Shown here: piece by piece, positions 1 to 9,377 of the stretch
Layout: every line of letters starts with the position of its first letter
How positions within the stretch are numbered: position 1 is the first letter of the stretch
Source of the DNA: Rhizobium leguminosarum bv. trifolii WSM2297
GTDB taxonomy: Bacteria > Pseudomonadota > Alphaproteobacteria > Rhizobiales > Rhizobiaceae
NCBI RefSeq assembly: GCF_000271845.1
Contig: NZ_JH719395.1
Span: 4,330,046 to 4,394,045 of the forward strand
Direction: 5' to 3'
DNA: 64,000 bases
Position numbers and translations under genes: made by a program
The notes under the pieces: model-generated
What the model was told of the DNA's origin: nothing
Databases searched by the model: none
Seen by the model: only the letters and a program-made list of their open reading frames with translations

Positions 1-1
1 T

Positions 2-1141
2 CATTCGGCCGGTGAGATGCAACGCTTCATGCTGGGTACGATCGACGAGCGGCTGCGCACCGTCGACACGTCGGTCTTCGATGACGACCGCAATGTCGAT
101 GCAGCGCTGATTTACGCGATGAGCGGCGGCAATCCGCAGACCCTCGAATATCTGATCGCCCACGACGTCAACGGCTATTTCGACAACCGTGTCACCGATG
201 TGCTCAGAAAATATCTGAGCGGCAAGGGGTTGCTCGTCGCCAAGACGCTGGAGGAGACGGCCAGGGAATACCGCGACAAGAAGATTGGCCCCTACCTCGC
301 ATTGATCGGCGGCAACGTGCTGATCGCGACGAAGCCGACAGACGCGCTGGATCTCTACGACCAGGCGCGCCTTGCAGCACCCGGTACGATCGTCGAGGAA
401 GCGGCGTTGCGCCGCTCCGTCGCCATCTGCCTCGACAAGGGGATGCTCGACAGGGGCATGGCCTATTCGCAGCGCTATGTCAGGCGTTTCCTGCATTCGC
501 CCTATGCCAGCCAGTTCGCCGATCTTTTCGTCACGCTTGTCGTCGGCCACGATCACGCCGTGAAGCCGCAGGAAGTCATCGATATCCTGTCCTTCATGGA
601 TGCGCCGCGTCAGCGTGAGGTCTATCTGCGCATCGCCCGCGCTGCCGCGATTGCGGGTAAGCCGGAGCTGGCCCACATGGCGGTCGCGCGTGTGCAGTCG
701 CTTGGCGCCGGCACCGACAATGCCTTTGGTCCGCTGGCAGATTTTTATGGCGGCATGGCCGGGCTTCCCACAGAGGATATCGACCGGGCGGCGAAGAATG
801 TCAGCGGCATCGCCGGCAACGCGCTTTCGCCGCGGGATCAGGCGCTGCAGGAGGCGGCGCGATCGGTTGCCGAGCAGATCCTGCGCGCTCCCGACCCGGC
901 AAGCCTGATGCAAGCCTCGGACCCTAACACTTCCAATCAAGAAATCACTTCTGAAAAGGCTGCGGCTATAGCTCCGCAACCGGGAGCGCCAGGCGCGCTT
1001 CCCGAACCTGTTCCGGGAGGTGTGGCATCGACTGGCCAGAGCCAGGGTACCGACCCCTCATTCAACGCATTTGTGACGACCAATCGGTCCAAGCTCGACG
1101 AGATCGACGGTCTTCTGGCGCAGGAAGGCAACGAACAATGA
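2..1141 (+). CDS. motC: Motility protein MotC, 3' part (5' end outside window)
   Basis: The frame is open back to the first base of the window, so the N-terminus and any signal peptide are missing; about 379 codons remain of a protein that is about 430 residues in Sinorhizobium. In rhizobia MotC is a periplasmic motor protein thought to act with MotB in the stator. The visible part is alpha-helical and repeat-like up to about residue 290, followed by a Pro/Gly/Ala-rich stretch and a short helical tail. The name rests on this architecture and on the overlap with fliK: the stop shares ATGA with the fliK start at 1138. Naming is by gene order and remembered similarity, not by search. Confidence 0.85.
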   Translation, partial: HSAGEMQRFMLGTIDERLRTVDTSVFDDDRNVDAALIYAMSGGNPQTLEYLIAHDVNGYFDNRVTDVLRKYLSGKGLLVAKTLEETAREYRDKKIGPYLALIGGNVLIATKPTDALDLYDQARLAAPGTIVEEAALRRSVAICLDKGMLDRGMAYSQRYVRRFLHSPYASQFADLFVTLVVGHDHAVKPQEVIDILSFMDAPRQREVYLRIARAAAIAGKPELAHMAVARVQSLGAGTDNAFGPLADFYGGMAGLPTEDIDRAAKNVSGIAGNALSPRDQALQEAARSVAEQILRAPDPASLMQASDPNTSNQEITSEKAAAIAPQPGAPGALPEPVPGGVASTGQSQGTDPSFNAFVTTNRSKLDEIDGLLAQEGNEQ

Positions 1142-2586
1142 TGGATATGAGCGTCTTGGGCGGAGCCGCCGGTGCGGAAACCGCCGCGGCTGCGAAATCT
1201 GCACGGCCGATGGGCAAGGACGATGCCGCTGGCCAGAAGAACGGCTTCTCCGATGCGCTTGCCAAGGCAAGCAACGGCGCCGTCTATGACGACGCCGACG
1301 ATCCGCAGCCGGATCAGGGTGCGGTTGCCGATGCCGGCGCCGAGCACGTAGCGCGGACCCTCCGCAGCCGCGGCGGCGCAAAGCCGTTGATCGACCTCGG
1401 CGACGCCGCGTTGAAGGCGCAGGCTGAAGTGCAGCCGGAAACGATCGCCAATGCCGCAAAAGCCGCGGCAAAGCCCGGAAAGGCGGCGGTCAAGATGCCA
1501 GCGGATCTCGCCTTCGGCAAGCTCGACGCGAAGGACCGCTCGGCCGAAGAGGTCGTTCAGGCGGCCAAAGGCGGAAAGCACGCCAAAGCCGATGCGTTGC
1601 AAACCGATACGGACCAGGACAGCGACGATGACGACGGCGGTATCTCCGATGTCCTCGGCCTGCTGAAGCAGGATCCTGCCGACGCCGCGGTCGCTTTGCA
1701 GGCGGCAGCAGGCGCCCATCACGCGTCCGCCCAAGCCGATGAAGTCAAGACCGCCGGCAAGAAGATCGAGGGCACCAACGCCAAGGCAGGCGGCCATGCG
1801 TCCGACGCCCTGGCGGCCGTTAGCGGCAGCGTCGACAGCGGCAAGGCGGATGAGGTGAAGGTTCCCGGATCGGAGAATGCCGAAGCCGCCGACGGCAGGA
1901 CGTTCAGAATCAGCCGCGCCGATGGCCGTGGCGTGTCGATGGACGTTCACCTCGGCACCGACCAGGCCGGGCAGAAGGACGGCGCGAAGAAGGCCGATGT
2001 CGAAAACGTTTCGGTCCTTGAATCGCGCCGTTATATCGGCCTGATGCAGAATTCGAATTCTGCCGCCGTAACCGCCGCTCTCTCAGGCGATTCCGAATGG
2101 GCGCGCGCCATGGAGCCGAGCTCGGCACTCTCCAATGCGGCGGAATGGACGAGCACCGGCAAGGTGGTCAACACGCTGAAGATCCAGATGAACCCGCTCG
2201 ATCTCGGCATGGTGACGGCGACCATGCGCCTGTCCGGCGACGCCCTGAACGTCGACCTCAAGGTCGAAACCGGCGCGGCCTATCGTCAGATGAAGGAAGA
2301 TCACGGCAAGATTCTCGAAGCTCTGCGCAGCCAGGGTTATGCCGTCGACAACGTCACCATCAGCATGGCGCCGGTCGAGCGGAGCGACGCCGGCAACCAG
2401 GCAGGCAGCCAAGGCCAGGCCTCCCAGCAGCAGTCGCTCGCCCAGCAGGGGCAGGGCGGCGAGGCGCGCGAGCGCCACAATCAGACGGCACAGCGGACGG
2501 ACGGAGGCTTCAATGGTGCAGGTGAGACCGGTATTGAAGACGTTTCTGCTGGCCGCAGCGGCGGCGCTGGCGGCGTTTACCTCTGA
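1138..2586 (+). CDS. fliK: Flagellar hook-length control protein FliK (formerly MotD)
   Basis: The 482-residue protein has a long Ala/Lys/Asp-rich, probably disordered N-terminal part and a compact C-terminal domain (about residues 345-415). That domain includes NPLDLGMVTATMRLSG and a GYAVDNVTISM-like end, typical of the Flg_hook domain of FliK. A Gln/Gly-rich tail follows. FliK is exported and measures hook length, then switches the export gate to filament substrates. The start overlaps the motC stop (ATGA), which implies translational coupling. The last 74 nt overlap the next gene in another frame. In S. meliloti this gene was first called motD and later recognised as fliK. Confidence 0.88.
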   Translation: MMDMSVLGGAAGAETAAAAKSARPMGKDDAAGQKNGFSDALAKASNGAVYDDADDPQPDQGAVADAGAEHVARTLRSRGGAKPLIDLGDAALKAQAEVQPETIANAAKAAAKPGKAAVKMPADLAFGKLDAKDRSAEEVVQAAKGGKHAKADALQTDTDQDSDDDDGGISDVLGLLKQDPADAAVALQAAAGAHHASAQADEVKTAGKKIEGTNAKAGGHASDALAAVSGSVDSGKADEVKVPGSENAEAADGRTFRISRADGRGVSMDVHLGTDQAGQKDGAKKADVENVSVLESRRYIGLMQNSNSAAVTAALSGDSEWARAMEPSSALSNAAEWTSTGKVVNTLKIQMNPLDLGMVTATMRLSGDALNVDLKVETGAAYRQMKEDHGKILEALRSQGYAVDNVTISMAPVERSDAGNQAGSQGQASQQQSLAQQGQGGEARERHNQTAQRTDGGFNGAGETGIEDVSAGRSGGAGGVYL

Positions 2587-3091
2587 GGCGAAAGCCTCGA
2601 CCGGCGCCTGCGAACGTGAGATCCAGTCGGCAGCTGCCAAATACGGCATCCCCGAAGGCATCCTCTATTCGGTCGGCCTGACGGAGACCGGCCGCAAGGG
2701 CTCGCTCTATCCCTATGCCATGAACGTCGAAGGCAAGGCGATCTTTCCGCCCTCCGAGCAGGACGCCATGCGGCAGTTCGATGTCGCCCGCAGCAGCGGC
2801 GCCAAGCTCATCGACATCGGCTGCATGCAGATCAACCACTACTATCATGGCGAAAATTTCGGCTCGGCCGAGGACATGTTCGACCCTCATCGCAACGTCG
2901 AGTATGCGGCAAAATTCCTCCGCAACCTCCATGATCGTCACGAGACATGGACGATGGCGGTAGCCAGATACCATGCTGGACCCAACAACGACCCCGCGCA
3001 GAAGCAATATGTCTGCCGCGTCATCGCCAATCTGGTCGCCACGGGCTACGGCAAGTGGACTCCTAATGCGAGTAACTTTTGCCGAAATTGA
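2513..3091 (+). CDS. Periplasmic lytic transglycosylase-like protein in the flagellar locus
   Basis: I start this 192-residue protein at ATG 2513 and not at an earlier in-frame ATG. A GGAGG ribosome site sits at 2503-2507, and the protein then opens with a textbook Sec signal peptide (basic start, Leu/Ala-rich core, cut near ASTGA). The mature part resembles the SLT/lysozyme-like fold: an early Glu in VGLTETGRKG, the block GCMQINHYYHG, and VARYHAGPNN. It should cleave peptidoglycan, perhaps to let the rod through the wall. It overlaps the end of fliK by 74 nt, an unusually long overlap. A corresponding unnamed gene precedes rem in S. meliloti. Confidence 0.8.
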   Translation: MVQVRPVLKTFLLAAAAALAAFTSEAKASTGACEREIQSAAAKYGIPEGILYSVGLTETGRKGSLYPYAMNVEGKAIFPPSEQDAMRQFDVARSSGAKLIDIGCMQINHYYHGENFGSAEDMFDPHRNVEYAAKFLRNLHDRHETWTMAVARYHAGPNNDPAQKQYVCRVIANLVATGYGKWTPNASNFCRN

Positions 3092-3112
3092 TTCAACCAA
3101 AGATGGAAGAGG

Positions 3113-3142
3113 CATATTGTGACGAAACTGTGTCACAATATG
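3113..3142. promoter_or_regulatory. Perfect 11-bp inverted repeat upstream of rem
   Basis: CATATTGTGAC at 3113-3123 and GTCACAATATG at 3132-3142 are exact inverted copies separated by 8 nt. The element lies 21 nt after the transglycosylase stop and about 230 nt before the rem start. There is no following T tract, so it is not a typical intrinsic terminator. rem is controlled by VisNR in S. meliloti, so an operator role is possible, but which protein binds is unknown. The rest of the 280-nt gap (3092-3371) is AT-rich and gene-free and must hold the rem promoter. Confidence 0.6.
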
Positions 3143-3371
3143 GCAGGAATCCGGCACGAATCCCCTACGCAAGTCATAATTAAGGGACTGTTAACTTTTC
3201 CACGAAATTTTGGTGTGCATAAACAGCCAGACCCACTAGATATAGATCAAATCGCCACCCGGATCTTAATCAATTATTAGTTTCTGCCATTAACTTTAAC
3301 GAGTTGTCGCCGATTCGTGCGATTCGTACCCATAGATCATCGAAGTGCCACACTGATTCGGAGGCGGACGA

Positions 3372-4043
3372 ATGATCGTCGTGGTTGATGAGCGTGAGCT
3401 CGTGAAAGATGGATACACATCTCTGTTTGGCCGTGAGGGCATTCCCTCCACCGGCTTTGATCCAACCGAATTCGGCGAATGGGTACAAACCGCCGCCGAT
3501 TCCGACATAGCGGCAGTCGAGGCCTTCCTGATCGGTCAGGGCCAGCGCAACTACGAACTGCCCCGGGCGATCCGGGACCGGTCGATGGCGCCGGTGATTG
3601 CGGTCAGCGACCAGCACTCGCTCGAAAACACTCTTGCGCTGTTCGATTGCGGCGTCGACGACGTGGTGCGCAAACCGGTTCATCCGCGCGAAATCCTGGC
3701 AAGGGCGGCGGCAATCCGGCGCCGGCTGAAGGCGATCGCCAATTACACCGAAATCGGTGGGATCCGCGTCTTCTCGGACGGTCGTGACCCGGAGATCAAC
3801 GGCGAAGTCTTTGCGCTTCCCCGGCGCGAGCGCCGCATCCTCGAATATTTGATCGCCAATCGCGGTCGCCGGGTCACCAAGACCCAGATCTTCAACGCCA
3901 TCTACGGCATCTTCGATGAAGAGGTCGAAGAGAACGTCGTCGAAAGCCACATCTCGAAGCTGCGCAAGAAGCTGCGCAAAAAGCTCGGCGTCGATCCGGT
4001 CGATTCCAAGCGCTTCCTTGGCTACTGCATCGATTGGGCCTGA
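3372..4043 (+). CDS. rem: Rem, OmpR-type master activator of motility genes (FtcR orthologue)
   Basis: This 223-residue regulator has an N-terminal receiver-like domain (about 1-115) and a C-terminal winged helix of the OmpR/PhoB type (about 130-223; [12 protein letters not shown], then [16 protein letters not shown] as recognition helix). In S. meliloti Rem sits between VisNR and the structural flagellar genes and activates them. The receiver is degenerate: the usual acidic pair near the start reads VVVDERE, and the segment where the phospho-acceptor Asp should lie reads [10 protein letters not shown]. It probably works without phosphorylation. GGAGG lies just before the ATG. It has its own upstream region, unlike most genes here. 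Confidence 0.92.
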   Translation: MIVVVDERELVKDGYTSLFGREGIPSTGFDPTEFGEWVQTAADSDIAAVEAFLIGQGQRNYELPRAIRDRSMAPVIAVSDQHSLENTLALFDCGVDDVVRKPVHPREILARAAAIRRRLKAIANYTEIGGIRVFSDGRDPEINGEVFALPRRERRILEYLIANRGRRVTKTQIFNAIYGIFDEEVEENVVESHISKLRKKLRKKLGVDPVDSKRFLGYCIDWA

Positions 4044-4050
4044 TTTTCCG

Positions 4051-4070
4051 GCCGGGCGGCGGCGCCCGGC
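4051..4070 (+). terminator. GC-rich hairpin after rem
   Basis: GCCGGGCG (4051-4058) pairs exactly with CGCCCGGC (4063-4070) across a GCGG loop, 8 nt past the rem stop. No T run follows, so it could slow decay from the 3' end or terminate weakly. Confidence 0.4.
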
Positions 4071-4168
4071 TGAACCTCGATATTAGCCTCGCAGTGCGCC
4101 ATGACAGACAGCTTCACGCAAGGCCCGACAAATACTCTCGAGTTTAACAGGTAAAACGAGGTTTTCAG

Positions 4169-5470
4169 ATGAGCATTTTCGGCAGCATGAAGACGGCAGT
4201 ATCGGGAATGAATGCGCAGGCGAACCGCCTCAGCACCGTCGCCGACAACATCGCCAACGTGAACACCACCGGCTACAAGGCCGTGTCGACGAGCTTCTCG
4301 TCGCTGGTCCTGCCTTCCTCGGGCGGCAACTACAATTCCGGCGGCGTTCAGAGCTCGGTCCGCCAAGCCGTCTCCGACCAGGGCGACATCTCCTACACCA
4401 CCTCGGGCACCGACCTCGCGATTTCGGGCGACGGCTTCTTCATCGTGCAGGGTGCCGACGGCACACCGGTTCTGACTCGCGCCGGCGATTTCACCAAGGA
4501 CGACGAAGGCAACCTCGTCAATGCCGCCGGCTTCCAGCTGATGGGTTATTCCTACGACTCCGGCTCTCCCGCCGTCGTCGTCAACGGTTTCGATGGCCTC
4601 GTTCCCGTCAACGTCAGCCAGGATGGCCTGACCGCCATCGCCTCGACCTCAGGTGTCTTCAAGGGCAATCTCGATTCTAACGCCAAGATCCCGGTCGCTC
4701 CTGCGACGGCGCCGAGCGCCAACGCCGCCACCACGACGACCGACACCAAGAAGGTCTCGATGGTCGCCTACGACCGTCTCGGCAACAAGGTGATGTACGA
4801 CTTCTATTTCACGAAGACCGCGGTCGCCGCAGCGCCGCCGCCGGCACCTCCCGCTACTGCAGCCACCTGGGAAGTGGCGATGTACCGCAACGCCAATGCG
4901 GCGGTGGGCGGCACGACATCCTTCCCTTACACAGCCGGCGGCGCAGTCGGGAACGGAACGCTCACTTTCGACTCGAACGGCAAGATGACCTCGACCGGCG
5001 CCGTTAACATCACCGATGGCGTGACCGGCCAAACGATCGCCATGGATTTCTCCGGATTGACGCAGCTAGGCGCCGACTTCTCTGGCACCGGAACACCGAA
5101 CGGCCAGGCGGCGACCCCGGTCAAGGACGTCACGATCGACGGCGATGGCATCGTCTATGCCAAGTATGAAGACGGCAGCACGAAGCCGCTCTATCGCATC
5201 CCCCTCGCCAACGTCGCGAGCCCTGACAAGCTGACGCTGATGAGCGGCAACGTCTACAGCGCCAACGGCCAGTCGGGTGTCACTGTCACCGGCTTCCCTC
5301 AGACCAACGGCCTCGGCACGATCAAGTCGGGCGCTCTCGAAGGTTCGAACGTCGACCTCGCCGGCGAGCTGACCGAGATGATCGAATCCCAACGCAGCTA
5401 TACCGCCAATTCCAAGGTCTTCCAGACGGGTTCCGACATTATGGACGTTCTCGTCAACCTCAAGAGATAA
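4169..5470 (+). CDS. flgE: Flagellar hook protein FlgE
   Basis: The 433-residue protein begins with the conserved rod/hook N-terminus (SMKTAVSGMNAQANRLSTVADNIANVNTTGYK) seen here in two adjoining parts and ends with the matching C-terminal helix (GELTEMIESQRSYTANSKVF). The middle is the surface-exposed, Ala/Thr-rich hook domain and contains a Pro-rich loop (AAPPPAPPATAA) near residue 225. It polymerises to form the hook outside the cell. A ribosome site (cgagg) precedes the ATG. It opens the flgE-flgK-flgL-flaF-flbT-flgD run, which in S. meliloti is a Rem target. Confidence 0.95.
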   Translation: MSIFGSMKTAVSGMNAQANRLSTVADNIANVNTTGYKAVSTSFSSLVLPSSGGNYNSGGVQSSVRQAVSDQGDISYTTSGTDLAISGDGFFIVQGADGTPVLTRAGDFTKDDEGNLVNAAGFQLMGYSYDSGSPAVVVNGFDGLVPVNVSQDGLTAIASTSGVFKGNLDSNAKIPVAPATAPSANAATTTTDTKKVSMVAYDRLGNKVMYDFYFTKTAVAAAPPPAPPATAATWEVAMYRNANAAVGGTTSFPYTAGGAVGNGTLTFDSNGKMTSTGAVNITDGVTGQTIAMDFSGLTQLGADFSGTGTPNGQAATPVKDVTIDGDGIVYAKYEDGSTKPLYRIPLANVASPDKLTLMSGNVYSANGQSGVTVTGFPQTNGLGTIKSGALEGSNVDLAGELTEMIESQRSYTANSKVFQTGSDIMDVLVNLKR

Positions 5471-5489
5471 GTAGGGTAACGGGTAAGCC

Positions 5490-6977
5490 ATGTCGCTCAC
5501 ATCCGCACTTAATACCGCGCAGAACATATTCAACAATACCGGCACGCAAAGCAGTGTCGTATCGAACAATATCTCGAACGCGGGCAACAAAGATTACGTG
5601 CGCCGGCAGGCGATGCTCACCACGTCCTTGAACGGCGCGCAGGTCGTCAAGATCGACCGGGCACAGGAAGACGCCCTGCTGCGCCAATATCTGAAGACCT
5701 CCTCGCAGGACAGCGCCCAGCAGGCATTGCTGGGCGGTCTCGAAGACCTCAAGTCGATCGTGGGTGGCAACGACTACGAAACGTCGCCATCGACCTATCT
5801 CGGTGTTTTCCAGCAGAAGCTTCAGGCCTTCCGCACGACGCCGGGCAGCACGGTTGCCGCCCAGGGCGCCATCACCGCAGCCCAGGATGTCGCCAACTCG
5901 CTGAACAATGCCTCGCAATCCGTGCAGGACGTCCGCGCCACCGCCGACAAGCAGATCGCCACCGACGTCGATACGCTGAATACGCTGCTCAGCCAGTTCG
6001 AGAAGGCGAACAACGCGGTGAAGACCGCCACGGCTTCGGGGACGGATGCCTCGGGCGCGCTCGATGAACGCGAGAAGGCTCTCAAGCAGATTTCGAAGAT
6101 CGTCGGCGTCAACGCGACGACGCGCGACAACAACGACATGGTGCTGAGCACCTCCGACGGGACCATCCTCTTCGAGACAATCCCGCGCAAGGTGACATTC
6201 AAGTCTCAGGATGTCTACAACGCCACCATCACCGGCAATTCGGTCTATATCGACGGTGTCGCGCTTGCGCGCGGTAGCGGATCGACGACGACGGCGCAGG
6301 GGAGCCTCCAGTCGCTCCTGCAGGTCCGCGACGAGATCGCCCCGAACTTCCAGAAGCAGCTCGACGAAGTCGCCCGCGGCCTGGTGTCGCTCTTCAAGGA
6401 GCAGAACACGGCGGCCGGCCCGGCCTATGTGCCAGGTCTCTTCACCTGGAGCGGCGGCGCGGTCGATACCGGCGGTACCGCGATTGCCGGCATGGCCTCG
6501 ACCATCACCGTCAGCAGCCGCGTCATCACCTCGCAGGGCGGCGATCCGATGCGGCTGCGCGATGGCGGCATCAACGCCACGGGCCTTGTCCTGAATCCCA
6601 CAGGCCTCAGCGGTTATACGACTGAGCTCGACCGTCTCTATACGGCGCTGGGCTCCGACATCGATTTCGACCCGGCTGCGGGAGCGGCGGTCGGTTTCGA
6701 CGCCACGACCGGCATCGATTCCAACGTCAGCATCATGGAATATGCCACCAATTCCCTCGGCTGGCTCGAGCAATACCGCAGCAACGCCACGACGGCGGCG
6801 GAAAACAGCTCGGCGGCGCTGTCGCGGTCCGATGAAGCCTATTCCAATGAGACCGGCGTCAACCTCGACGAGGAACTGACGCTGCTCCTTGACATAGAGC
6901 AGTCCTACAAGGCGGCGACCAAGATCCTGAATGCCGTCGATGAAATGCTGAAGTCATTGCTGGATATTGCGAGTTAA
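5490..6977 (+). CDS. flgK: Flagellar hook-associated protein 1, FlgK
   Basis: The 495-residue protein starts with the FlgK-type helix (SLTSALNTAQNIFNNT, then SSVVSNNISNAGNKDYVRR) and ends with the matching helix (TGVNLDEELTLLLDIEQSYKAATKIL). FlgK forms the first ring of the hook-filament junction. It lies 19 nt after flgE and 3 nt before flgL, so it is co-transcribed. No break or truncation is visible. Confidence 0.94.
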   Translation: MSLTSALNTAQNIFNNTGTQSSVVSNNISNAGNKDYVRRQAMLTTSLNGAQVVKIDRAQEDALLRQYLKTSSQDSAQQALLGGLEDLKSIVGGNDYETSPSTYLGVFQQKLQAFRTTPGSTVAAQGAITAAQDVANSLNNASQSVQDVRATADKQIATDVDTLNTLLSQFEKANNAVKTATASGTDASGALDEREKALKQISKIVGVNATTRDNNDMVLSTSDGTILFETIPRKVTFKSQDVYNATITGNSVYIDGVALARGSGSTTTAQGSLQSLLQVRDEIAPNFQKQLDEVARGLVSLFKEQNTAAGPAYVPGLFTWSGGAVDTGGTAIAGMASTITVSSRVITSQGGDPMRLRDGGINATGLVLNPTGLSGYTTELDRLYTALGSDIDFDPAAGAAVGFDATTGIDSNVSIMEYATNSLGWLEQYRSNATTAAENSSAALSRSDEAYSNETGVNLDEELTLLLDIEQSYKAATKILNAVDEMLKSLLDIAS

Positions 6978-6980
6978 GCC

Positions 6981-8033
6981 ATGAAGAGCTCATTTATTTC
7001 AAGTTCGGCCATTCAGAACGCGATGCGACTGACGATCCGTCAGGCGCAGAACCAGATGACCAAGGCGACGATGGAGGCAACGACCGGAGTCTATGCGGAT
7101 ATTGGCGTCTCGCTCGGCGGCAATGCCGCGAGAAGCGTCGACTTCAGCCGCGAAACCGACCGGATCGACTCGATCAAAGCAAGCAATTCGCTCGTCACCG
7201 CCCGCATGGAATCCTCGCAGCTCGGTCTTTCCAAGATGAAGGATGTCGGCGACGGTCTGGTTTCGAAGCTGACGGCGCTGCAGGGCAGCCACGATCCCGG
7301 CAGCGTCACCGTCGCCATCCAGTCGGCGACCAGCGCGCTCTCCACCATGATGGACACCGCCAATACCATGGTGAACGGCGAATACCTGTTCTCCGGCATC
7401 AACACCGATGTGCAGCCGCTGACCGACAAGACGACGGCGACGAGTGCGGCCATCGTCACGGCACTGAATACCTATGCTGGTGCTCTCGTCCCGCCGAAGG
7501 CGGTCAGCGCTCTCACCGGCGCCGAGATGGAAACCTTCATCACGACGACGGTGGAGCCGATGTTCAGCCAGGCAAACTGGACCAATGCGACGACCGGCTG
7601 GTCGCAGGCATCGAGCCAGAACATGACGAGCCGCATCAGCAATTCCGAAGTGATCGAATCCTCGACCAACGCCAACTCCGAAGGCATGCGCTACATGGCG
7701 CTCGCCTCGGTGATGACCTCGGCGCTGCTCGGCCAGAACCTCAGCAGTGATGCGATGAGCACGGTGTCGAAGCAGGCGATCACCTACACGACGAAGGCGA
7801 CCAGCGGCCTCGTGACGCAGGCAAGCCAGCTCGGCCTTTCCCAGGAGCGCGTCAAGAAGTCCAACGACGCCCTCGACGCCCAGTCGAACATCATCAAGAA
7901 CAAGCTCGTTGATCTCCAGGGCGTCGATCCCTACGAGGCCTCGACCCTCGTCAAGACTTTGGAAACGCAGCTTGAAACGGCTTACACGATTGTCTCGAAA
8001 ATCCAGCAGTTGAGTCTCGTAAACTACCTTTGA
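6981..8033 (+). CDS. flgL: Flagellar hook-associated protein 3, FlgL
   Basis: The 350-residue protein has flagellin-like terminal helices: an N-terminal coil (SSFISSSAIQNAMRLTIRQA, then MTKATMEATTGVYADIG) and a C-terminal coil ending in YTIVSKIQQLSLVNYL. The motif GEYLFSGINTDVQPL around residue 135 is typical of FlgL. It makes the second junction ring and connects hook to filament. It follows flgK by 3 nt. Confidence 0.93.
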   Translation: MKSSFISSSAIQNAMRLTIRQAQNQMTKATMEATTGVYADIGVSLGGNAARSVDFSRETDRIDSIKASNSLVTARMESSQLGLSKMKDVGDGLVSKLTALQGSHDPGSVTVAIQSATSALSTMMDTANTMVNGEYLFSGINTDVQPLTDKTTATSAAIVTALNTYAGALVPPKAVSALTGAEMETFITTTVEPMFSQANWTNATTGWSQASSQNMTSRISNSEVIESSTNANSEGMRYMALASVMTSALLGQNLSSDAMSTVSKQAITYTTKATSGLVTQASQLGLSQERVKKSNDALDAQSNIIKNKLVDLQGVDPYEASTLVKTLETQLETAYTIVSKIQQLSLVNYL

Positions 8034-8069
8034 TGATCAAAGGCGCGCAAGACTAAGAAGGATGCATGA

Positions 8070-8417
8070 ATGTATCAGTTCTCTTATGCCGAAGTCATGC
8101 AGGACTCGGTGGCCGACGCGAAAGAGCGGGAATGGCAGGTCCTTGACCGCTCCATAGACCTGCTGTCGCTGGCGCGCGAAAAGGACAAATACGGCCGGGA
8201 AGCCATCGAAGCCCTGTTTTATACGCGCCGGGTCTGGGTCAGCTTCATCGAGGATCTGAAACATCCCGACAACCAGCTGGAGATCGAGCTCAGGGCCAAC
8301 CTCATCTCGATCGCGATCTGGATATTGAAGGAATGCGACAGGATCCGAAAACGTCTGTCGAATAATTACCAGGGCATCATCGACGTTACCACCATCATCA
8401 GGGATGGACTTAAATGA
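8070..8417 (+). CDS. flaF: Flagellin synthesis regulator FlaF
   Basis: This 115-residue, mostly helical protein contains blocks typical of FlaF ([18 protein letters not shown] near the start, then [18 protein letters not shown]). In Caulobacter, FlaF is needed for flagellin synthesis or secretion and works against FlbT. The stop overlaps the flbT start as ATGA at 8414-8417, so the two opposing regulators are translationally coupled. It lies 36 nt after flgL. Confidence 0.92.
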   Translation: MYQFSYAEVMQDSVADAKEREWQVLDRSIDLLSLAREKDKYGREAIEALFYTRRVWVSFIEDLKHPDNQLEIELRANLISIAIWILKECDRIRKRLSNNYQGIIDVTTIIRDGLK

Positions 8418-8863
8418 AAAGTACACTTCGCATTTCTCTGAAAGCCGGAGAAAGAATCTTCATCAACGGCGCCGTCCTGCGTGTCGACCGCAAGGTCGCG
8501 CTGGAATTCCTGAATGATGTGACGTTCCTTCTCGAAAACCACGTCCTCCAGCCGGAAGGCGCCACCACGCCGCTGCGTCAGCTCTATTTCATCGCGCAGA
8601 TGATCCTGATCAATCCCGAGGGCAAGGACCACTCGACGGCGATGTTCCGCAAGTCGATCACCATGCTGCTCAGTTGCTTCAAGAACGAGGAAATCCTCGC
8701 CGAACTGAAGCGCATCGATGCACTCGTCTCGACCGGCCGCGCTTTCGACGCGCTGAAGGCGATCCGCGGCCTCTACGCGATCGAAGACAATATCCTCAAC
8801 AACCACGAAATGCCGCCGACGATGGTCGAGCAGATTCGCAGGGAGATTGCACCATGGCGGTAG
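8414..8863 (+). CDS. flbT: Flagellin mRNA repressor FlbT
   Basis: The 149-residue protein begins [20 protein letters not shown], the FlbT signature, and keeps the helical middle ([17 protein letters not shown]). In Caulobacter FlbT binds the flagellin mRNA leader and promotes decay until the hook is complete; the same role is expected here. It overlaps flaF by 4 nt and flgD by 10 nt. Confidence 0.93.
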   Translation: MKSTLRISLKAGERIFINGAVLRVDRKVALEFLNDVTFLLENHVLQPEGATTPLRQLYFIAQMILINPEGKDHSTAMFRKSITMLLSCFKNEEILAELKRIDALVSTGRAFDALKAIRGLYAIEDNILNNHEMPPTMVEQIRREIAPWR

Positions 8864-9288
8864 ATGCAACATCAGGCGTGACCACTTCGACATCGAACTC
8901 GACGAGTTCGGCCCAGAAGAAGGCGACGCTGAACTACGACAATTTCCTTCAGCTGCTCATCGCGCAGATGAAAAATCAGGATCCGACCGATCCGGTCGAT
9001 GCCAGCGAGCAGATGTCGCAGCTGGCAAGCTTCTCGCAGGTCGAGCAGACGATCCAGACCAACACCAAGCTGGATACACTTCTGTCGAGCTCGAGCCTCA
9101 CCCAGGCAAGCAGCTACGTCGGAAAATACATGGAAAGCGCCGACGGTACTGTCAAAGGCATCGTCGATTCCGTCAAAGTTTATTCCGACGGCATCATTGC
9201 GACGACCAAGGATGGGGGTAAGATACTCGTGCAGGCGGGAATCACTGTTGCCGACAAGGCGCCGACGACCACGACCAGCGATACCTGA
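8854..9288 (+). CDS. flgD: Flagellar hook-capping protein FlgD (short alphaproteobacterial form)
   Basis: I start at ATG 8854; a longer reading from 8674 only adds out-of-frame flbT sequence. The 144-residue product has the FlgD N-terminal core: [20 protein letters not shown], then [17 protein letters not shown] short beta-rich tail follows, not the full Ig/Tudor-like C-terminal domains of the enterobacterial protein (about 230 residues). FlgD caps the growing hook so that FlgE can add. The start overlaps the flbT end by 10 nt; GGGAG lies upstream. Confidence 0.92.
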   Translation: MAVDATSGVTTSTSNSTSSAQKKATLNYDNFLQLLIAQMKNQDPTDPVDASEQMSQLASFSQVEQTIQTNTKLDTLLSSSSLTQASSYVGKYMESADGTVKGIVDSVKVYSDGIIATTKDGGKILVQAGITVADKAPTTTTSDT

Positions 9289-9377
9289 TACCGCGGCGCC
9301 GACGCGCCGGGTGATACCAACCAATAGCGGCCCGGCCACGGCGGGGCTGCTTCGAGGCGATATGAGGTTGCCTTCAG

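Noticed and set aside
3118..3137. CRP/FNR-like site upstream of rem (TGTGA...TCACA)
   Set aside because: The half-sites are 10 nt apart, not 6, so it does not fit the CRP/FNR consensus; it is treated as an unassigned palindrome.
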